Both the position numbers and the translations under genes were made by a program. Shown piece by piece: positions 61,493 through 64,000 of a stretch of 64,000 nucleotides of DNA (position 1 is its first letter; each line of letters begins with the position of its first letter). Origin of the DNA: Thermoplasmatota archaeon (GTDB taxonomy: Archaea; Thermoplasmatota; E2; DHVEG-1); assembly GCA_016930995.1 (NCBI GenBank), contig JAFGFQ010000009.1:1-64000 (forward strand), given 5' to 3'. The notes below the pieces were generated by a model that made no database searches, was not told the DNA's origin, and worked only from the letters and a program-made list of their open reading frames with translations.

Positions 61493-62812
61493 ATGGGGGA
61501 TCTGGTGCAGAATCTATCCAAACATCAAAAAAAGCTTTTACCCGCTCAGAAAAAACAATCAACCAGTCTCTGTGCTCTTTGCCGAGGCACGAAGTTTTTA
61601 TGTGGAAAAAACCGGTGTCCTGTGATTGTTCGTTTTCACTCCAAGGCAAAAGTAAAACCCCTGCTTGAGAAGGTGCGGCTCGAAGGGGCGTCACCGCCCA
61701 GTGTCTTTGTAGGGAGGATTGGCTATCCAAAGGTCGCCATTGGCCCGATGATCCCACCGATGATGGGGGACACCTCTGAGATTGACACTCCGGAAAGATG
61801 GTTGGATAAAACACTTGATGATATCGTCGATTTCCGTAGTCAGCTTGTCCGTGGGAAATTCCTTGTCGATGTGACGAATGTCGAAAGCACGCAGCGTATC
61901 GTGGAGTTCACACGAGAGCTTGCTCTTTCAAAGAACGCGGTGTTTGCTGATGCGGTATTTGAGAAGAAACCCTACGGCAGGATTAGGTTTTATGATGAAG
62001 TCCAACCACATGGTCCTTCAGCGCCTTTGAAAGCATTGGATATTACAAATCCGAAATACGACCAGCGTATCGAAAAAGCGTATTATGATACTGATCTGAA
62101 GGCACGGGACGCCATTCTTGATATTTATAAAGACGGTGTGCTCATCTCAAAGATACAACGTGCGTTTAGTGTGGGAGCCTTTGGAATAAAGAAGAACCGA
62201 CGTTTTGTGCCAACTCGTTGGAGTATCACCGCGGTTGATTCAACGCTAGGTGCCGAACTGATGAAAAAGACAAAGGAGTATCCTTTCATTAACGAGGTGC
62301 GGGCATACTATTTAAATCAATATGACAATCGCTGGATTATCCTTCTGATGCCGTCAGAGTGGCAATATGAGCTTATTGAAGCATGGTACCCCAATACGAC
62401 ATGGAATCAGTTTGGCAAAGGGATCTCAATTTTCAACAGCTATGAGTTCTATGATGGTCGGACGACCTATGCGGAGATAGGAGGATGTTATTATGCTGCC
62501 CGACTTGCGGTCAATGAACTGCTCAACAAGGAAAGAAGACAGGCGGCCGTGGTGATCCTGCGGGAGGCTCATCCAGGGTATATTATGCCTATTGGGGTCT
62601 GGAATGTTCGTGAGAGCGTGCGGTGCGCCTTAACAAGACCGTATCAGGCATTTACCACATTACAGGAATCGCTGGTGTATGTCTCTGAGAAAATGGATAT
62701 CCCTCTCCAGCGATGGATTCGAAATAGTGCGGTATTGAAAAATCAGCTCTATCAGCGAAAGCTTGAGGATTTCATCGTGAGGAACCATGAGAATACGAGA
62801 GATAGCCTGTAA
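61493..62812 (+). CDS. nreA: DNA repair protein NreA
   Basis: 439 residues. An N-terminal zinc-finger-like set (LCALCRGTKFLCGKNRCPV), SPPSVFVGRIGYPKVAIGPM, RAFSVGAFGIKKNRRFVPTR and FYDGRTTYAEIGGCYYAARL match the archaeal Nre family, which protects against DNA cross-linking agents. The C-terminus contains QRKLEDFI, which fits a PCNA-interacting (PIP) motif, Q-x-x-L-x-x-F. Its end overlaps the next gene by 26 bp. Confidence 0.9.
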   Translation: MGDLVQNLSKHQKKLLPAQKKQSTSLCALCRGTKFLCGKNRCPVIVRFHSKAKVKPLLEKVRLEGASPPSVFVGRIGYPKVAIGPMIPPMMGDTSEIDTPERWLDKTLDDIVDFRSQLVRGKFLVDVTNVESTQRIVEFTRELALSKNAVFADAVFEKKPYGRIRFYDEVQPHGPSAPLKALDITNPKYDQRIEKAYYDTDLKARDAILDIYKDGVLISKIQRAFSVGAFGIKKNRRFVPTRWSITAVDSTLGAELMKKTKEYPFINEVRAYYLNQYDNRWIILLMPSEWQYELIEAWYPNTTWNQFGKGISIFNSYEFYDGRTTYAEIGGCYYAARLAVNELLNKERRQAAVVILREAHPGYIMPIGVWNVRESVRCALTRPYQAFTTLQESLVYVSEKMDIPLQRWIRNSAVLKNQLYQRKLEDFIVRNHENTRDSL

Positions 62813-63584
62813 GACCGCGTTGTCCCATTCCTCACTGCCTGGTCTGATGTATTCTCTTAATCCGTACCGAGGCTGTATGCATAAGTGCGCGTATTGTTAT
62901 GCACCAAATATCTTGCGAATACCACGGCACGACTGGGGGGAGATCCTGGAGGTGAAAAGAAACATCCCCGTAGTCTTAGCCAAGGAAATACGAACCAAGA
63001 CGCCTGGTATCATCGGCATTTCAACCGTCACCGATCCGTATCAACCACTGGAGCGGACCTATAAATTGACCCGACTGTGTCTCGAACAGTTGATACACCA
63101 TGAGTTTTACGCCCATATTCAGACGAAATCAGCGCTGGTGACCAGAGATATCGACGTTCTTTTGCGACTTCACGATGCACAGGTCATGTTCAGCATCGGG
63201 ACCCTGCATGATGATGAACGCAGGGTCCTTGAACCAGGGACATCCTCGATTCCAGATCGTTTCAAGGCACTAAAGCAATGCGCAGACGCTGGTCTGCAAA
63301 CAGCGGTGTTTCTCGGCCCGATATATCCTACGACAACCATCGAGGAGATCCCGCAGATTCTGGACATGACAAAAGATGCAGGCGCCTCGGAAATCTGGAT
63401 TGATACGCTCCGTTTGAGACCCGGGATCTGGGAGAACCTCCAACACTCTATCCGTCACAATACCGCACTTTTACAGATGTTTTCCACCAGGGTGTTTCAA
63501 GAGAAAAATTATTATTCTATACTACGAGAAGAAATCCGAAAAAAAGCTAAAGAGCGGAACATAAAAATCATCGATGCTTTTTAA
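62787..63584 (+). CDS. Radical SAM protein (SplB-like/COG1533)
   Basis: 265 residues. The cluster motif C-x3-C-x2-C is in NPYRGCMHKCAYCYAPNI near residue 30, followed by GISTVTDPYQPLE and VMFSIGTLHDDERRVLEPG, as in the spore photoproduct lyase-related COG1533 family. The start overlaps nreA by 26 bp in another frame, so the two are co-translated and probably functionally joined in DNA damage repair. The reaction is not known. Confidence 0.85.
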   Translation: MRIREIACKTALSHSSLPGLMYSLNPYRGCMHKCAYCYAPNILRIPRHDWGEILEVKRNIPVVLAKEIRTKTPGIIGISTVTDPYQPLERTYKLTRLCLEQLIHHEFYAHIQTKSALVTRDIDVLLRLHDAQVMFSIGTLHDDERRVLEPGTSSIPDRFKALKQCADAGLQTAVFLGPIYPTTTIEEIPQILDMTKDAGASEIWIDTLRLRPGIWENLQHSIRHNTALLQMFSTRVFQEKNYYSILREEIRKKAKERNIKIIDAF

Positions 63585-63706
63585 ATGCTTTTTCTTGATA
63601 GGGGAACGCCTGTATCCAGGGGGCCACTCGTAGCATTTAAGTATAAGAACTCTATTACTCCAAAAATCCCTTACTAAAAAATCAGTAGATTTATAAAGTG
63701 ATAGGT

Positions 63707-64000
63707 ATGGCCAAAGCACGTGCACGGACGACAACCCGAAAAGTAAAAGACCGATGGAAAGCAAAGAATTGGTACACAATACTTGCCCCATCATTATTCA
63801 ATAACACCCCTGTGGCTGAGACGCTTGCAGAGACACCTGATAGCCTCATCGGCAGAGTGACTGAAGTCTCCCTGCAGGATCTGACGAATGATTTTCGAAA
63901 ATCCCATATAAAACTTCTCTTCACGGTAGATAAGATAGAGCAGAACACGGCACATACCCAGCTTAAGGGTCATTTGCTCACCTCAGATTACCTCCGGCGG
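63707..64000 (+). CDS. rps3ae: 30S ribosomal protein S3Ae (partial, 3' end outside window)
   Basis: The first 98 residues are present (MAKARARTTTRKVKDRWKAK, NWYTILAPSLFN, then TEVSLQDLTNDFRKSHIKLL), clearly archaeal/eukaryotic S3Ae (eS1). Small subunit protein near the mRNA exit. A GTGAT-like element lies just upstream and a TATA-like TTTATAAAG at about 63690-63698. Truncated by the window edge. Confidence 0.94.
   Translation, partial: MAKARARTTTRKVKDRWKAKNWYTILAPSLFNNTPVAETLAETPDSLIGRVTEVSLQDLTNDFRKSHIKLLFTVDKIEQNTAHTQLKGHLLTSDYLRR

Overview
This window is a gene-dense archaeal chromosome segment. The informational genes are archaeal: Orc1/Cdc6, primase PriS, the KH/beta-CASP RNase FttA, proteasome beta, Alba, aIF2-beta, archaeal Elp3, Lhr helicase, archaeal NAC, NreA and ribosomal protein S3Ae. 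FtsZ is present, and promoters are TATA-type with a mix of Shine-Dalgarno and leaderless starts. Gene content (histidine breakdown to folate, threonine/glycine breakdown, two glutamate dehydrogenases, Nfn, a large secreted subtilase) points to a euryarchaeal, probably Thermoplasmatota-like, peptide- and amino-acid-using heterotroph. The lineage is an inference; no rRNA is present.

Layout. 1-3886: tail of a membrane protein and a large secreted/membrane protein of unknown role. 3987-6807: hutI, ftcD, fchA (histidine to methenyl-THF). 6828-15135: DNA repair glycosylase, cdc6, priS, fttA, psmB, kbl and an NAD-kinase-like gene. 15231-15984: a candidate new structured RNA with its own promoter and terminator, then a PIN-domain protein. 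16053-21960: a roughly 5.9-kb integrated element in the 3' end of tRNA-Arg(UCG), bounded by a 23-nt imperfect repeat. It carries a Shine-Dalgarno-led operon of Cys-rich proteins with a Rep-like protein, a tiny RHH regulator, an origin-like palindrome with tandem iterons, a hairpin-rich noncoding stretch, an AT-rich beta-helix cargo gene and a tyrosine integrase. The integrase is interrupted by an amber codon two codons before its catalytic tyrosine.

22181-31923: a response regulator, a cdrS-like RHH gene upstream of ftsZ with a strong hairpin between them, aIF2-beta-TRAM, a 45-residue protein, elp3, lhr, alba and a small wHTH operon. 32024-50724: a nitrogen/redox block (glnA, a threonine-synthase-like enzyme, two GDHs with a stand-alone RAM sensor between them, two very large PPDK-like ATP-grasp signalling proteins, nfnAB). 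One ATP-grasp protein has REC-like domains at its N-terminus. The other has a GAF-like domain at its N-terminus and a nucleotidyltransferase at its C-terminus. Both lack the phosphohistidine and PEP domains of true PEP synthases. I consider this pair, directly behind GDH2, the best candidate for an undescribed regulatory system.

50733-64000: two divergent UbiA prenyltransferases, pyrG, a 58-residue membrane protein, a phosphoesterase, a membrane protein, nnr, NAC, DUF167, a TOPRIM protein, a methyltransferase, a GNAT, nreA with an overlapping radical SAM gene, and the start of rps3ae.
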